A stretch of 64,000 bases of DNA from Ziziphus jujuba (GCF_031755915.1 NC_083383.1:16977001-17041000), one strand, 5' to 3'. Positions 34,368 to 46,520 are shown, numbered from the stretch's first letter. Numbers and translations: made by a program. The notes: generated by a model not told the origin, from the sequence alone.

Positions 34368-35042
34368 TGTAGGACCCCATAATAAGATTATTTGGCATCC
34401 TAAAAAGCATATAGAATCTGATTTGGAGCTCAAAGAGGTTAAAGATTGGTCAAAGTCAACTTAGTCAAAAAGTTGGTATTTTAGTTTCCTAATTTGATTC
34501 TACTTTTTGTTTTAGTAAATTACCATTACTTTTTGGTTTTTATTTAATTATTTTCTGGAGAAATAAGTTTATGAAAGTTATTATTTTATTATTTTTATTG
34601 TAATTTAATCAACTCCTAATTCAAAATAAATGAATTAATTAATCCAAATTAGATTAAGAAAGGAGTGAGAATTTTGACCACCATAGGAAGCCACTTTGTA
34701 TAGTCGGTTTTCCCTTTGTTTTTTAGGGTTTATTTCGTGACTTTGTAGCCTATTTAAAGGCTTATTTTTCAACAAGAATTAAGCTTAAATTTTATACAGA
34801 AAATTATTTGTAAGATTGAATTCTCTTTGTTCTTTTGAACACCTAAAACACCATTAGTGAATGAATGTTTTAGTTTGACTTATCAATAGGCCTTCCATCA
34901 CCTATTGTGGCGACTTCATTATATACCAAGGTTTGTAATCACAGGTTGGTTAGGGGTCAAGGTGACCATTAGAACTTGAACATAATTAGATCCGGGCTAA
35001 TATAATACAGGTTTAGGAGCAGGTCATTCTAGGTTCGTATCA
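34368..35042 (+). repeat. 5' LTR of the nested gypsy element
   Basis: 675 bp, TGTAGGACCCCATAATAAG to GGTTCGTATCA, followed by primer-binding site TGGTATCAGAGCC (35045-35057, tRNA-Met type). Confidence 0.9.
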
Positions 35043-36106
35043 TTTGGTATCAGAGCCGAATTTTGTTCAGGTTTGATCTATCTTTATTTGCTTTATTTGT
35101 TTTTATATTATTTTGCAATTTTAGCATTAGGTTAAGGTTGCATCCATCCCATACACGTTCTGCATCTTAAAAAACAAAAAAAAGAAAAAAAAATTTCATT
35201 CCTCGTTAATTAGGATTTTCTAGTTTTATCGTATTTTTGTTTCCTAGTTTGTTGGTTGTCTTTTATCATTGTTCTTATTAATTTTGTTTTTTTTTTTTAT
35301 TTTTCTTTGCTATTTTAGTCTTCAATATTTGCATTCATATATTCAAAAAAAAAAAAAAAAGAGAAAATTTGAATAGATTAAAAAAAAAATGCACTTTTGT
35401 ATTTTGTTGGAAGTCACGGGTTTGGTTATTATTTGGTGTTGGAATTGAAATTTTTGGTGTTGATCTTTGCTACTGCAGTTTTTTTTTATGTTCTGTGAGT
35501 GAAAAAATAAAAAGAAGAAGAAAAAATTTATTAAAAAAAAAATTCGGTTTGTTGGTGTTGAAATTTGTTTGCTGGAAATTATTGGAGCTGCTGAATTGTT
35601 GCATAGTTAATCATTATTTGGAGTTGCTGGAGAATTATTTTTGCTGCTGGATATTTGGATTTTGGGTGCTTAAATTATTGGATTAAAATTAGATAAAGGA
35701 ATTGATACAAAACTTGAATTACATGAACAACAACCAACACTATTCTATATTTTTGTTCGATTTGATTCTTGTTTGAGTTTTAAATTCTTTTTTCCTAAAT
35801 TTTATTCTTGAATCCTTAATCTCTTACCATCTGGTCCAGTTCTTAAATATTCCAAAATTTTCTCATTGATTTGCCTTATTTTTCCTAGAAAAGCCGAAAA
35901 CTAGGATTTGTTAATTCATTCGGTATAAGTTTAATTAAAACATACTTGTGATCTAATTGCTGTTTTGTGGGTGTTTTAATTAGAACTTTGAGATAATTCA
36001 TTGAGTGGAAAAAGGCAAGATTGTGTGAGCTTAAAAGAGGATAAAAGCCTAAACTAGCGCGAAAACACGAGTGTCGAGACGTTGATAGAGTGAAACATGT
36101 GAGGGA
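35043..36106 (+). other. Leader of the nested gypsy element
   Basis: About 1 kb of T-rich untranslated leader between primer-binding site and gag, with poly-A and poly-T runs. No coding content. Confidence 0.6.
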
Positions 36107-36152
36107 GTGATATTTGGTGAGAATTTATTTTATTTTGCATTATTTACACTAA

Positions 36153-37320
36153 CATGGCAGATTCAAGCTTTAAGAATTAAAGAAGAAGAGTCCATAGGAT
36201 TCCATGGCGGTTTCCAAGCTTCGAGGAGTGGTGAGCAAACGGACACGAGGGCTGTCTTGGAGCACCTACAGCGGATGAATACTCAATTTGACCATTTCAA
36301 TCAAAGGATGGATAAGTTAGAAACATCCCAAAGAGTGCTGAATTTAAGGTTAGATGCTCATGGAGGACGAGATCGAGGTCGAGGAGGTCGAGGGTGACCA
36401 AGAGAAGGATTTGGGGGAAGTAACTTTGGAGATGATTTGGATGAGGTGTTTGATGAAATTTTTGAACCTCAAGAAAGGCCAATCCATGGGAGACCAGCAA
36501 GGAATGAAAATGATGATCTAGGAAATATTAAGATAAGCATTCCACCTTTCATGGGAAAAAGTGACCTGGAAGCATATTTGGAATGGGAGGAAAGAATGGA
36601 GATGATTTTCTATTGTCATAATTATTCGAAGGATAAGAAGGTGAAATTGGTAGCAATAGAGTTTGTCCATTATGCACTCCAATGGTGGACCAATGAGAAA
36701 AATACCCGAAGGAGAGTTGATGATGACTTGATCACTACATGGTGCCAAATGAAGGGAGCCATGAGGAAGCGGTTTGTACCATCACATTATCATAAGTTGT
36801 TGCATTAAAGGCTTCAATCCCTATCTCAAGGAAGTAGGTCCGTGGAGGATTATTACAAGGAGATGAAGATACTTATGATGAGATTAAACATGAATGAGGA
36901 TAGAGAAGCAACCATGGTAAGATTCCTTGGTGGTTTGAATCGTGAGATAGCCAACCAACTAGAATTGCAACAGTATGTGGAATTAGTGGAGATGTTGCAT
37001 GTAGCTATTAAATTGGAGCATCAATTCAAGAGGAAAGGTGTAGGCTCACAGTTTGCAAGAGTTTCCAACAGCGAGAGATCAATTCCAAGTGGCTGGAGAA
37101 ACAACCCACCCTATGAAAGCAAGCCAAAGCTGAAGGAGGGAGAAGAAAGCACCAATCGGCCAAAAAGGGAGCCTAAAACCGAATCTGTCCAAGCACATAA
37201 AAATGAGGTAAAATCTGATTCTAAACCTTCATATCAAGAGAAATTATTTGTTTTAAGTGCCAGGGATGAGGACATATCGCTAGCCAATGCCCGAATAGAA
37301 GGATCATGGTGTTAAAATGC
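36153..37320 (+). pseudogene. Gypsy gag with retrotrans_gag domain and damaged zinc knuckle
   Basis: Pieces in order: a coiled-coil-like HLQRMNTQFDHFNQRMDKLE near 36262, then IKISIPPFMGKSDLEAYLEW, WEERMEMIFYCHNYSKDKK, ALQWWTNEKNTRR...ITTWCQMKGAMRKRFVPSHY and the RSVEDYYKEMKILMMRLNM segment. Those are the gypsy gag capsid motifs. After a linker rich in K/E comes CFKCQG-stop-GHIASQC (~37249-37292), the C-x2-C-x4-H-x4-C knuckle with TGA in place of a codon. Other stops: TGA at ~36398 after RGRGGRG and TAA at ~36806 after HKLLH. Few lesions for its length, so fairly young. Confidence 0.85.
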
Positions 37321-37900
37321 AATGGTGAGCTAAAGTCAGGAAGTAAAGAAAGTGAGTGTGAAACCGAGCAAGAGGAGGAGGAAGAGCTTGAAGGTGAGGC
37401 CCAAAATTTGAATGCTTCCCATGCTGAATTAAGCTTGGTTTCTAGGAGGGTGCTGGCTACATACAAAGATGAAGATGAAATATAAAGAGAGAACATCTTC
37501 CACACCCGATGTGAAATTCAAGATAAGATTTGTAGCATGATTATTGATAGTGGAAGTTGTACTAATATAATTAGTAACATTGTGGTTGATAAATTACGCT
37601 TAACAACTATTAAACATCCAGAACCATATAGATTACAATGGCTAAATGATAGTGGTGAAATGAAAGTAAATAAACAAGCCAAAGTAAAATTCAGTATTGA
37701 TAAATATGTGGATGTGGTTTTATGTGATGTTGTGCCTATGCATGCGGGACGTATTTTACTTGGTAAGCCTTGACAATTTGATAGAGATGCTATTCATTAT
37801 GGTAGAGAGAATAGTATTATTTTTAGATTAAAAGGTAAGAAGGTCAAACTGGAGGCATTAACTCCTAAAGAGGTGTACAAAGATCAAATTGAAATACAAC
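37321..37900 (+). pseudogene. Gypsy protease (retropepsin) region
   Basis: CSMIIDSGSCTNIISNIVVD contains the aspartic protease DSGS motif, followed by ...VPMHAGRILLGKP, the usual LLG closing motif, then a TGA and QFDRDAIHYGRENSI. Stops at 37483 (TAA) and 37771 (TGA). In-frame with the zinc knuckle in the gag frame. Confidence 0.8.
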
Positions 37901-38650
37901 AAAGGAGGATGGCCGAACAACTCAAGGGAAGGACTAGTATGGACCCCGCGGCAACAACACCCATCCAAGGAGTCCAAGCCGTGCAAGACCAACTAGGTAA
38001 GCGTTCTAAAACCCAATTTGAGTGGAAAAACCAAGAGAAGGCCAAAATTGGAGTGAAAAAAAATGAGAAACCCGAGAGCTATAGCAAGAAACCCGTGAGT
38101 GAGGAAAAGTGTGTTGTGGCCGGAGAGAGAGAGGGGGAAAGAAAGGAAAGAAAGAAAGAATAAAAATATTTATTTGAGTTTTGGAGATGTAAATAAAGCT
38201 ATATTGATAAGAAACCATTGCTGGTCATGAATTTTAAAGATACTTATTTAAAGATGTTTTTGATGCATAGAACTTTTTCTGCATTGTTAAAAGCTTTACT
38301 TAGTGGAAATTTGAAAATTTGGGAAAGATTATTTGCTAATATTAAAAAGTTTGATGAACTTGTATTTTTAGTATTTGTTGTGATAGTGTTTGACCTAGAA
38401 GATTGGTTTTGGTTTCAACTGAGGAAGGAGAGGATTCCCAAATAAAGAAAGTCCAAAGCTTATGCCACAAGGAGATGAATATTTTCAAGTTTTGGAAAGG
38501 ATCAATGAAAACGCCTACAAGCTTGATTTACGGGATGAGTATAATATGAGTGCTACATTTAATGTTTCTGATTTGTCTCCTTTTTTGGCAGGTGATGACT
38601 TTGATTTGAGGGCAAATAATTTTCAAGAGGAGGGGAATGATGTGAATCCG
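37901..38650 (+). pseudogene. Junction: pre-RT region fused to pol tail
   Basis: 37873-38163 is a K/E-rich linker that normally precedes RT. 38218-38320 keeps a KDTYLKMFLM segment found just before RT in this family. From ~38385 the text is FDLEDWFWFQLRKERIPK-stop-RKSKL then YFQVLERINENAYKLDL and SATFNVSDLSPFLAGDD, which is the pol C-terminus after integrase. RT, RNase H and integrase (over 2 kb) are deleted between ~38320 and 38385. Confidence 0.75.
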
Positions 38651-39092
38651 CCCGAACCCGCTCAACCGTTAACCCGCTGGGATGCCGACCCGATACGGAT
38701 GAAGACCGGGCCGATCACTAGGGCTCAAGCTAAGAAGTTTAAGAAAAATCTTGCTGTCTTTATCCAGGGAGTAATTTATAATCAAAAGGGCTTGTCCATA
38801 CCCGAAGATCTAAGATTTATTTTGAGCATACAAGTGGTGGAAGTCGATACGGACCCGGGTAGCAATTTTGGTACAATTATAGAGGCTGGGAAGCATGAAA
38901 TGGTTCTAATGTTTCATGGATTCAATACGTATATCTAAGAGGACATGGAATCAAGTCAAAGCAGCTTCAAAGTCGTCCAAAAAGGGGTTGTATGGACAGT
39001 TAGTAAATTTGGCCTGTTTTTGCTGTACTTTATGCTAGCTTTACTGTATTGTGCTGAGTTGGATTTTTCTCTTTCCTCCAAGCAAGGAAACG

Positions 39093-39759
39093 TGTGGGAC
39101 TCCATAATAGGCTTATTTGGCATCCTAAAAAGCATATAGAAGCTAATTTAGAGCTCAAAGAGGTTAAAGATTGGTCAAAATCAACTTAGTCAAAAAGCTA
39201 GTATTTTAGTTTCCTAATTTGAATCTACTTTTTGTTTTAGGAAATTAAAATTACTTTTTGGTTTTTATTTATTTATTTTCTGGAGAAATAAGTTTAGGAA
39301 ATTTATTATTTTCATTGTAAATTAATTAATTCCTAATTCAAAATAAAAGAATTAATTAATCCAAATTAGATTAGGAAATGAGTGAGAATTTCGGCCACCA
39401 TAGGAAACCACTTTGTATGGTCGGTTTTCCCTTCGTTTTTTAGGGTTTATTTCATGAATTTGTAGCCTATTTAAAGACTTATTTTTCAATAAGAATGAAG
39501 CTTGAATTTTATATAGAAAATTATTTGTGAGATTGAATTCTATTTGTTTTTTCGAACACCTAAAACACCATTAGTGAATGAGTTTTTTAGTTTGACTTAT
39601 CAATAGGCCTTCCATCACCTATTGTAGTGTCTTCATTATATACCAAGGTTTCTAATCGCAGGTTGGTTAGGGGTCAAGGTGACCATTAGAACTTGAACAT
39701 AATTAGAGCCGGGCTAATATAATACGGGTTTAGGAGCAAGTCGTCCTAGGTTCGTATCA
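39093..39759 (+). repeat. 3' LTR of the nested gypsy element
   Basis: 667 bp, TGTGGGACTCCATAATAGG to GGTTCGTATCA. It differs from the 5' LTR by scattered substitutions and a few indels (for example near 39295 versus 34575), so the insertion is not recent. Confidence 0.9.
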
Positions 39760-42355
39760 AGTGACACCAACGGTACTCAGCTTCCCAAGCACAGCCAGAT
39801 AGAAGATTAAATAGAGAAACCAGCATACGGTGGAGTGGCGTCCCACCGCGCCGATGCAAACAGGCATCCTGGCCATGGAAGGGCGGCCTACCCTTGTCCG
39901 ATGGCAACCAGAGGACAACCCCATAAATCACTTGTGCACTATTCACACCCACCTGCGCACTAACCACATCCACCTGCGCACTAATCATATCCATGTATAA
40001 AAAACACCAATACGTGTATGGTGCATCTAAAAATCATAAAATTCATACATTTTCAAAATCTCAAAAATTTCATAAGTACCATTGGATTTATTCCATCCAA
40101 TTAAACCTTTAAATTTTCCACAATTCCTATATAAATCATCATCATAAATTCATCGCATAAATTCCATCAATTTCAAATCCATCGATGAAATTAACAATAA
40201 TTTAAAATAAATATTCCTTCAACTCCTCAAAATTCAAAATATAATTAAACTCCACAATTCATCAATCTATAAATACATTTTTATAAAACATAAATAAATT
40301 CACAATTTCTTTAAAATTGAATTTCATAAAAATAAAATCTCCATAATTTGTCAAAATCAAATTATGCTTTAATACACATGTACATTTCCATTTATTAAAT
40401 ATAATTTTACTAAACATTTAACACATAAAATATTAAATCCAAACATTTAATTATCACAAAATAAATATAATTTAATACTCGAAAATAATATTGAAGGTGG
40501 GTCACTCACCTCGAGCACTCAATCCATCCAAGATCCTCCATAGGATCAATTCTATAACTCACACATGCTCCTAGAATAACAATATTACACAAGGTCAAAT
40601 AAATTAATATTTTATTCGAATAAATAATACCCGTTACCTGGGGGAGCTAACACGAACGGTATCCCAAATTCGCAAACTATATACTAAGTCGAAGCTTACG
40701 ACACGAGGATCATGAATTGAGTCTTATCTCCCAGAGATCGGACCCGTGGTGGCCGGAATTTTGCGAGAAAGGTTTTGGGTTTAATGTACTCAAATCTCAC
40801 AATCCATCAAGAGTTGAGAGAAAAGGACCTTAGAAATGGATTCAGGGGGCTCGAATTAGTGGGGAAAGGTAGGAGGTGTCGTCGGAAACTCACCGAAGAT
40901 GGGTTTTCGGTGAGCCGCCATGGTCACCAGGTTCTGCCACCTCCGGCGGCATGTCCGGGGGCCATTAGCCGTGAAACTTGTTGGAGAGGTAGATCTGGTG
41001 ATGGGTAATCCAATGGGACCAGTGGTGAGGTAAACAAAGGTCTAGTTTGGGAGGAATCTACAGTGGAATGTAGCAGCATCACCGTCGAAAATTGCCCTGA
41101 TCTAGGGGTGTGGCGATCGGTTGGCCACGAAATTTTAGGGATTGGCCAGTTTTCAGCTGGGCTTGAAGGTGATCTGGGACGTGTACTATTTTGGTGGTCG
41201 GACGGCAGTCGGATGGTGGTGGCCAATGGTAGTTTCTCTCACCTCACTCTCTTTCCTCTTTCACTCTCCTCCCTTCCATGCCCCACCACCCATTTTGGCC
41301 AATTAAAATGCCATCCGTGGGTGCCACTATGCACTCACGGGATTGACTAAAAACTTGACACGTGGTGATACTGTTCACATACACACAGATCAATGAATAG
41401 TAACTGCTATCTTGGAGAAACTTCTCAGGTCCGTAACTTTCAAATCACATGTCCAAATTAGGCGTGACGCTAGTTTATGAACTTGTATCGACAAGTACTT
41501 CACAACCATACATGAGTCAAAGTTCAATTTCACAAAAATAAAAAGTCAACTCTAGCACCGTTGGACAATTTGGACCTCAATTTGTTTTGCTAATAACTTT
41601 CAAACCGTAACTCTGTTTTCGACGTACTACTAGTTTACGAACTCGGGATGACACGTACTTTGCAATGGTACCTCAGTCAATGTGAAATTTCATCCAAAAC
41701 AAAAAGTCAAAGTTGGACTCTTGGTCAACGACGGTCAAACCCGATCAACCTCAATCAACGTGCAAAAATTTCAGTATAATTTGGGACAGGGTGTTACAAT
41801 ATTCCTAATTAGTGTCTTCAAACTATTGTGTTTTCCATTGAATCATTGTGCTTGTTTGTCATATCTTGTTCTGAATCATTGTATCACTTCTTGATATCCT
41901 TCTAAAGTCTATAAATATCATATGAGATTATTGTTGAAGGTATTGAAAACAACTAAGCAAGTGTGTATATATAGAGAATTTAAAACATTATTTTGTTTTC
42001 CTGTTATTTGGATTTGGAGTGCTACTATTCAAAAAAATTATCATTGTATCCTAGAAGGCAATCACTAAAGAATTGTGAGCATCATTGCGAATAGAATCTT
42101 ATTTTAAGGAAAGAGAGTACAACTCTCACCTTCATCAATCTATAAAGATCAAATTTTTAGAAATTTTAATTCTAACACAATACCTATGAGTTATTCTTTT
42201 TGATCTATCTATTTGTTTGATATATTAATGTAAATAGATACATTCATATTTATATTTATATGTGTTTTTGATTTTATGGATTTTTGGGTTTATTAATTTT
42301 TTAACAGTATCATTAATAAGTGTATGGAAGTGTCAAGCAAGCTGTAATTAGGCTT

Positions 42356-43387
42356 AGAGGGGCAATTTAAGTCAAGACACGACTCGAAAATGGCACGAAA
42401 TTAACGAGTTTGGATTTATAATAAATGGACTCCGGTGAACCCGTTTAATAAGATTATTAAATATGTCAATTTTGGATTGACCTGCTTAACTCAAAATCGA
42501 TCCAAATTGACCCGTTTAATTAAATGTATTAATCCATTTAGCCCAAAACTGACCTGTTTAACTAAATGAGTCATTTAACGTGTCAATCCAACCCAACACG
42601 ATTATAATCCCATTTAAATTATAACTTTAATATATTAAATTTATAATGAATAAAATTTTAACTACTACTTTTTTATTACTAAGTTACAAAATTATTTAAT
42701 GTTGTATTATTAATTTTCTTTTATTATTTAAAAATAAAAAATAAAAAATAGTAAAATAATATTTATTTACTTAAATATAATATGTTTAATAGAAAATCGA
42801 AAAAATAAAAATTCATATGCCTAAGATTATTGAAGATGTAGAAAATTAAAAAAAAATTTATTATTAATAAAGTTTTCTTATATTATTTTTAAAGAAGTAG
42901 TATTAGGTTTATTATGTATATATACATATATATCTATATTTAATTATTATATGATATTGTTATATTATCATATCATATGTTATATTAGTGTAAATTTATA
43001 ATTATAATTATATGGTTTTACATACATATTTTATTTTACGATTAATGAATGACTAAATTATTTTATTTTATATGAAATAATTTATTTAAACAAGTTAATT
43101 TATTTAATTGGGTAAATTTCATGTAAATAGGTTAACTCATATAAAAGGGTCATTTTTGTATAAATGGGTTAATTTCATATAAACAGATCATGTTCACCCA
43201 AATTAAGTTATTTAATAAAAATGTTATATGGATCGTGTCAGATTACCTATTTATTAAACGCTTCGTGTTTAGGTTGAAAATTTCTGACATGATTAATAAA
43301 TGAATCGTGTTTGTGTTGAGCAATTTTAGCACGATTAATAAACTGGTTGACATAAACATGACATGCCGACATGAATTGCCACCCCTC
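42356..43387. mobile_element. Probable non-autonomous hAT element (~1.03 kb)
   Basis: Starts TAGAGGGGCAATTTAAGTC and ends ATGAATTGCCACCCCTC. Read in reverse the end is GAGGGGTGGCAATTCATGTC, so the termini pair with a small gap. The inner ends share GACACGA/GACATG words. The 8 bp flanks ATTAGGCT (42348-42355) and ATTGGGCC (43388-43395) match at 6 of 8, consistent with a decayed hAT duplication. No transposase inside; the centre is AT-rich. Confidence 0.6.
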
Positions 43388-44089
43388 ATTGGGCCAAAAC
43401 TTTTAAGTAAAATTCAATTCTTTCCCACTCCTATGCTATTTCTTGCAATTTCAATTCTTTTTTTTTTTGGTTCTTTTTTTTTAAATGATAATGTCAATTC
43501 ATTTCATTTAAATTTTATAAACTTATTAGTATTAAAAAAAAATCATAAAGCCATTAATTTAATATTTTGGTATACTTTTGGCTTGTAGATTTTTAGATTA
43601 ATATAGAGATAAATACAACCAGCTAGTATATAAAAACTAACCAATGTTCTCACACAATACCCTAAATTAAAAAATAAATAAATAAATAAATTATGCAAAC
43701 CATAAAAGAGAAACTGAAAAAAAAAAATAAAGAAATGCATGTTTATGGAAGAGAAATCATCAGATAAGTGGAAAAATTTTAAATTTTTTGATAAAATACT
43801 TAGTGTCATTTCAATTGTATGCACTTACTAGTTTAAAATGGGGATCCAGACTGCTATTCATTGTGCTTTGTTTTAAACGTGATTCCATGTCTCTCCCACA
43901 TTACTGTGGAACATCATGAAAAGAAAAAGTTTTTCAGAAATATTAGGAATTACTTTTAAAATGAACCTAATTTTTATAAATTATATATAGATAAAATAAT
44001 TAGGATATATGTCGCTAAAGTAGAAAATATATCTATTTTAAAGATTAATTGCCATAATAGTCCATATGAGGTCATTTTGGAACTAATAA
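43388..44089. other. Non-coding stretch
   Basis: AT-rich with poly-T/poly-A runs. Short ORFs overlapping the hAT terminus are chance. Confidence 0.5.
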
Positions 44090-44900
44090 AATGATAGCTA
44101 AAATTTTTTAAAGTGGTTTTTATTGGTCAACTATATGTTGAAAGATTGATCAAGCTTGTGATAAGCATCAAAGAACTGGAAATATTTTCAAAAGGAATGA
44201 AATGCCCTATAATAGTATCCTTGAAGATGAAATCTTTGATGTGTAAGCGTTGATTTTATGGATCCTTTTCCTCATCTTTTGGTAATAAATACATATTATT
44301 TGTTATTGGTTTGTCTTTAAGTGGGTTGAAACTTGTGCATTACTATTAATGCTGCCAATGTGGCGCCAAAGCTCTTAAAGAAAAATATTTAAACAAGATT
44401 TGGAACACTTGGAGCAATTATTAATGATGGTGAGACAATTTCGTAGTAGACAATATGGTTATCTTTTGTTTATACAAAATGGTATTTACTCACCAACTTG
44501 CGATTCTTTGCCACCACAAACAAGTGGGCAAATTAATATTTCTAATAGCGAAATCAAGAAGATCTTGGAGATTACGATGAGTGGTTCAAGGAATGATTGG
44601 TCTACAAAGCTGGATTATGCACTTTAGGCTTATGGGGCCACACTCAAGACAACTATTGCTATGTTATTCTACAAATTAGTTTCTGGTAAATGTGATGCTT
44701 CGGATATAGGTATTGAAGCTGTTTTAATGCAAGTAGGAAGATCCATAGCATACTTTAGTGAGAAGTTAAATGGAATGGCATTGGTGAGGGCTTTGGAGAC
44801 ATGGCAACATTACTTGCTGCCGAAAGAATTTAAAATTCACACCGATCATGAATCATTGAAGTACATCAAAGGCCAAGGGAAGCTTAACCGACGGCATGCT
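44090..44900 (+). pseudogene. Scrambled gypsy pol: integrase piece before RNase H piece
   Basis: 44100-44400 is the integrase front (CDKHQRTGNIFKRNEMPYN, then a broken DF-GPF region). 44500-44690 is the integrase end ([28 protein letters not shown]). At once after SGK comes [20 protein letters not shown], then YFSEKLNGM, a gap, [20 protein letters not shown] and [21 protein letters not shown]: the RNase H domain, which in an intact element precedes integrase. RNase H also lacks ~12 residues after NGM. The piece ends at the left edge of the second DUF247 unit, replacing its first exon. Confidence 0.85.
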
Positions 44901-45749
44901 AAGTGGAAAGTATATAATCTCAATAATGGCAATAATTATCTTCTATGTTGCTATGCCATCGGCTCTTAACAATCATATCAGTAAAATCCTGCTGAAAGTT
45001 AGATTAATCGAGCATTTTTTTACACCCATTCAAGAGACTGTAACTTTAATTGATACAGCCAAAATGCTTGATTTTATTAAAACGCATTTGAAAGTTGGAA
45101 GTGTAATATCGTTTCCCGTATTTTCTTGGCAAAGAAATAGAAATTAAAGAACGCACTGATATAGTGAGAAAAAAAAAGTAGAGAAAAAAGTAATATGCGA
45201 TATGATAAGCCGTATATTTTTGTGAAATTCTAAACCCCCTTTAGCCAAATTTGGGTGAGGTTCCTTAAGAATGTCCAACAAAGTTCTTTTAGAAATTTAA
45301 GGATTCTCTGCAACAATTCCTATGTTTGGACTGTGGGTTGTTTCAGGAAAAGTAAAGTTTATGATGATATGAATTACTTGCTTACACTTGGATATCAAAA
45401 TTTCTATGCATTCATAACAAAACAATTTAGCGCATTAATAATTTGCAAGTATCAGACATATCTTGAACAAATCTGCATCCATAGCAGGTGGATATAACTG
45501 TGCTCTTTGCACTTGCTTAATTATTTTATTTTATTTTACTTCGTTGCACTTGGATATTAGTGACAGAAACATGTACAAAAAGTATCCACCTGCCGCTTTT
45601 TCAGAAGCACGGAATCTGATGTTGAGCATTTAGGTTGAATTTTTTGTTTTGGTTGAATTTGTTATGTTAATTATAAAAAATATCTGCAGTTTCTATTACC
45701 CCAGCAATCATTGTCATTTACTTCATCAACAACAACAAAAAGAGAAAAA

Positions 45750-46300
45750 ATGAAAGCAGCAACCAAGCTTCAAGTGACATTGGAAACCCATATGTTTCTC
45801 TAGCAATTTCCATGACAGAGGAGTTGGATAGCTTGCCTCCCTTATCTTTGGTATGTTGTATTTACAGAGTATCTGAGCGATTGAGGCTTGTGAACGAAAA
45901 GGCCTATACACCACCAGTAATTTCCATTGGTCCTCTGCACCATGGCAAGAATAACTTAAAAGCAATGGAAGAGCACAAAAAGAGGTACCTAGGTGATTAT
46001 ATTAAACAGACTAATATAAGCTTGGAGAATAACATAAAGATTGTAAAGCAAAATGAACCTAGATTGCGGAGTTGCTATGCAGAAACCATTGAATTCAGCA
46101 GTGATGAATTTGCTGGTATTTGTGAAGAACTCAATGTTTGTTGCAGAACCTCCTGGCACAAATGGAAGGCAAACTTGAAACAAAATTATTTCAACACACC
46201 TTGGGCAATTCTCTCTGTCACTGCGACTATTCTTCTTATTAGTTTAACTATCATACAAAAGGTTTGTTCTATACTCCAAGTTAAGAATAGTCCCACCTAA
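45750..46300 (+). pseudogene. Mini DUF247 copy with 251-codon in-frame deletion
   Basis: The original start (ATG 45750) is now out of frame through loss of one base (ATGAAAGC against ATGGGAAGC) and gives only 17 codons. The DUF247 frame is open from ATG 45812 (MTEELDSLPPL) for 162 residues. It keeps CCIYRVSERLRLV, VISIGPLHHG and the first helix region. At SSDEF it jumps to AGICEELNVCCRTSWHKWKA and the membrane segment WAILSVTATILLISLTIIQ. Relative to the intact gene, 753 bp (26698-27450) are absent, with TTTG shared at both edges. No promoter-side exon survives. It is most likely a pseudogene, though the remaining frame is clean. Confidence 0.85.
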
Positions 46301-46520
46301 CTTCTTGCCATTTTTTATGCTTATTTTTGTATATCCAATTATACATCGTCGTATTTACACATTCTCCTACCAGCATATGCAAGCCATTTTGCAGTGTCGA
46401 GTAAGGAATTATATATAGGTATATAACTTTAGATAGTGTAATGTATTTTGAAATTAATGAACTGATCTGTATAATGCAGAGTTTTTTTTCGACCAAAAGC
46501 TCTTTTGTTAAAAAAAATAA

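Larger units (their letters stand above)
34368..39759 (+). mobile_element. Ty3/gypsy element lacking RT, RNase H and integrase
   Basis: Two LTRs (675 and 667 bp), primer-binding site, gag, zinc knuckle and protease are present. The protein then jumps from the region before RT to the C-terminal tail of pol. All polymerisation and integration functions are absent, so it could only have moved with enzymes from elsewhere. It is nested in a gypsy solo LTR. There is no clean target duplication because the left side carries an extra element fragment (33912-34367). Confidence 0.9.
32826..41798 (-). mobile_element. Gypsy solo LTR (~3.1 kb), split by a nested gypsy element
   Basis: On the minus strand the LTR starts TGTAACACCCTGTCCC (41798) and ends ...GGTCCTAACA (32826). 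Flanks are ATGTT (32821-32825) and ATATT (41799-41803), a target duplication with one mismatch. The two parts are 32826-33911 and 39760-41798. Internal landmarks match the plus-strand LTR at 47652: the start TGTAACA-CCC, a GACTTTTT-TTT region, TCACTCACTGAGAT and GTTCCCTTAGG. No internal coding region belongs to it, so it is a solo LTR left by recombination. Short ORFs inside (for example 40775-41008, 41063-41350) are not genes. Confidence 0.75.
32706..42306 (+). repeat. Copia 3' LTR, split by a gypsy solo LTR
   Basis: After a purine-rich CTAGGGGA (32698-32704) comes TATTAGAAATTTATAATG, like a TGTTAGAAATTT LTR start with one change. The LTR runs to 32825, is interrupted, resumes at 41799 and ends TTTTTTAACA at 42306. 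TATA-like TCTATAAATATC lies at 41908-41919. Rejoined length is ~620 bp. TGTTA...TAACA ends fit copia. The 5' LTR is missing. Confidence 0.6.

Noticed and set aside
40775..41350. Overlapping ORFs on both strands in a GC-richer patch
   Set aside because: They lie wholly inside the solo gypsy LTR and show no protein-family motif; open frames here follow from composition.
43307..43588. 93-residue ORF near the hAT terminus
   Set aside because: Starts in the terminal repeat and crosses poly-T; no domain.
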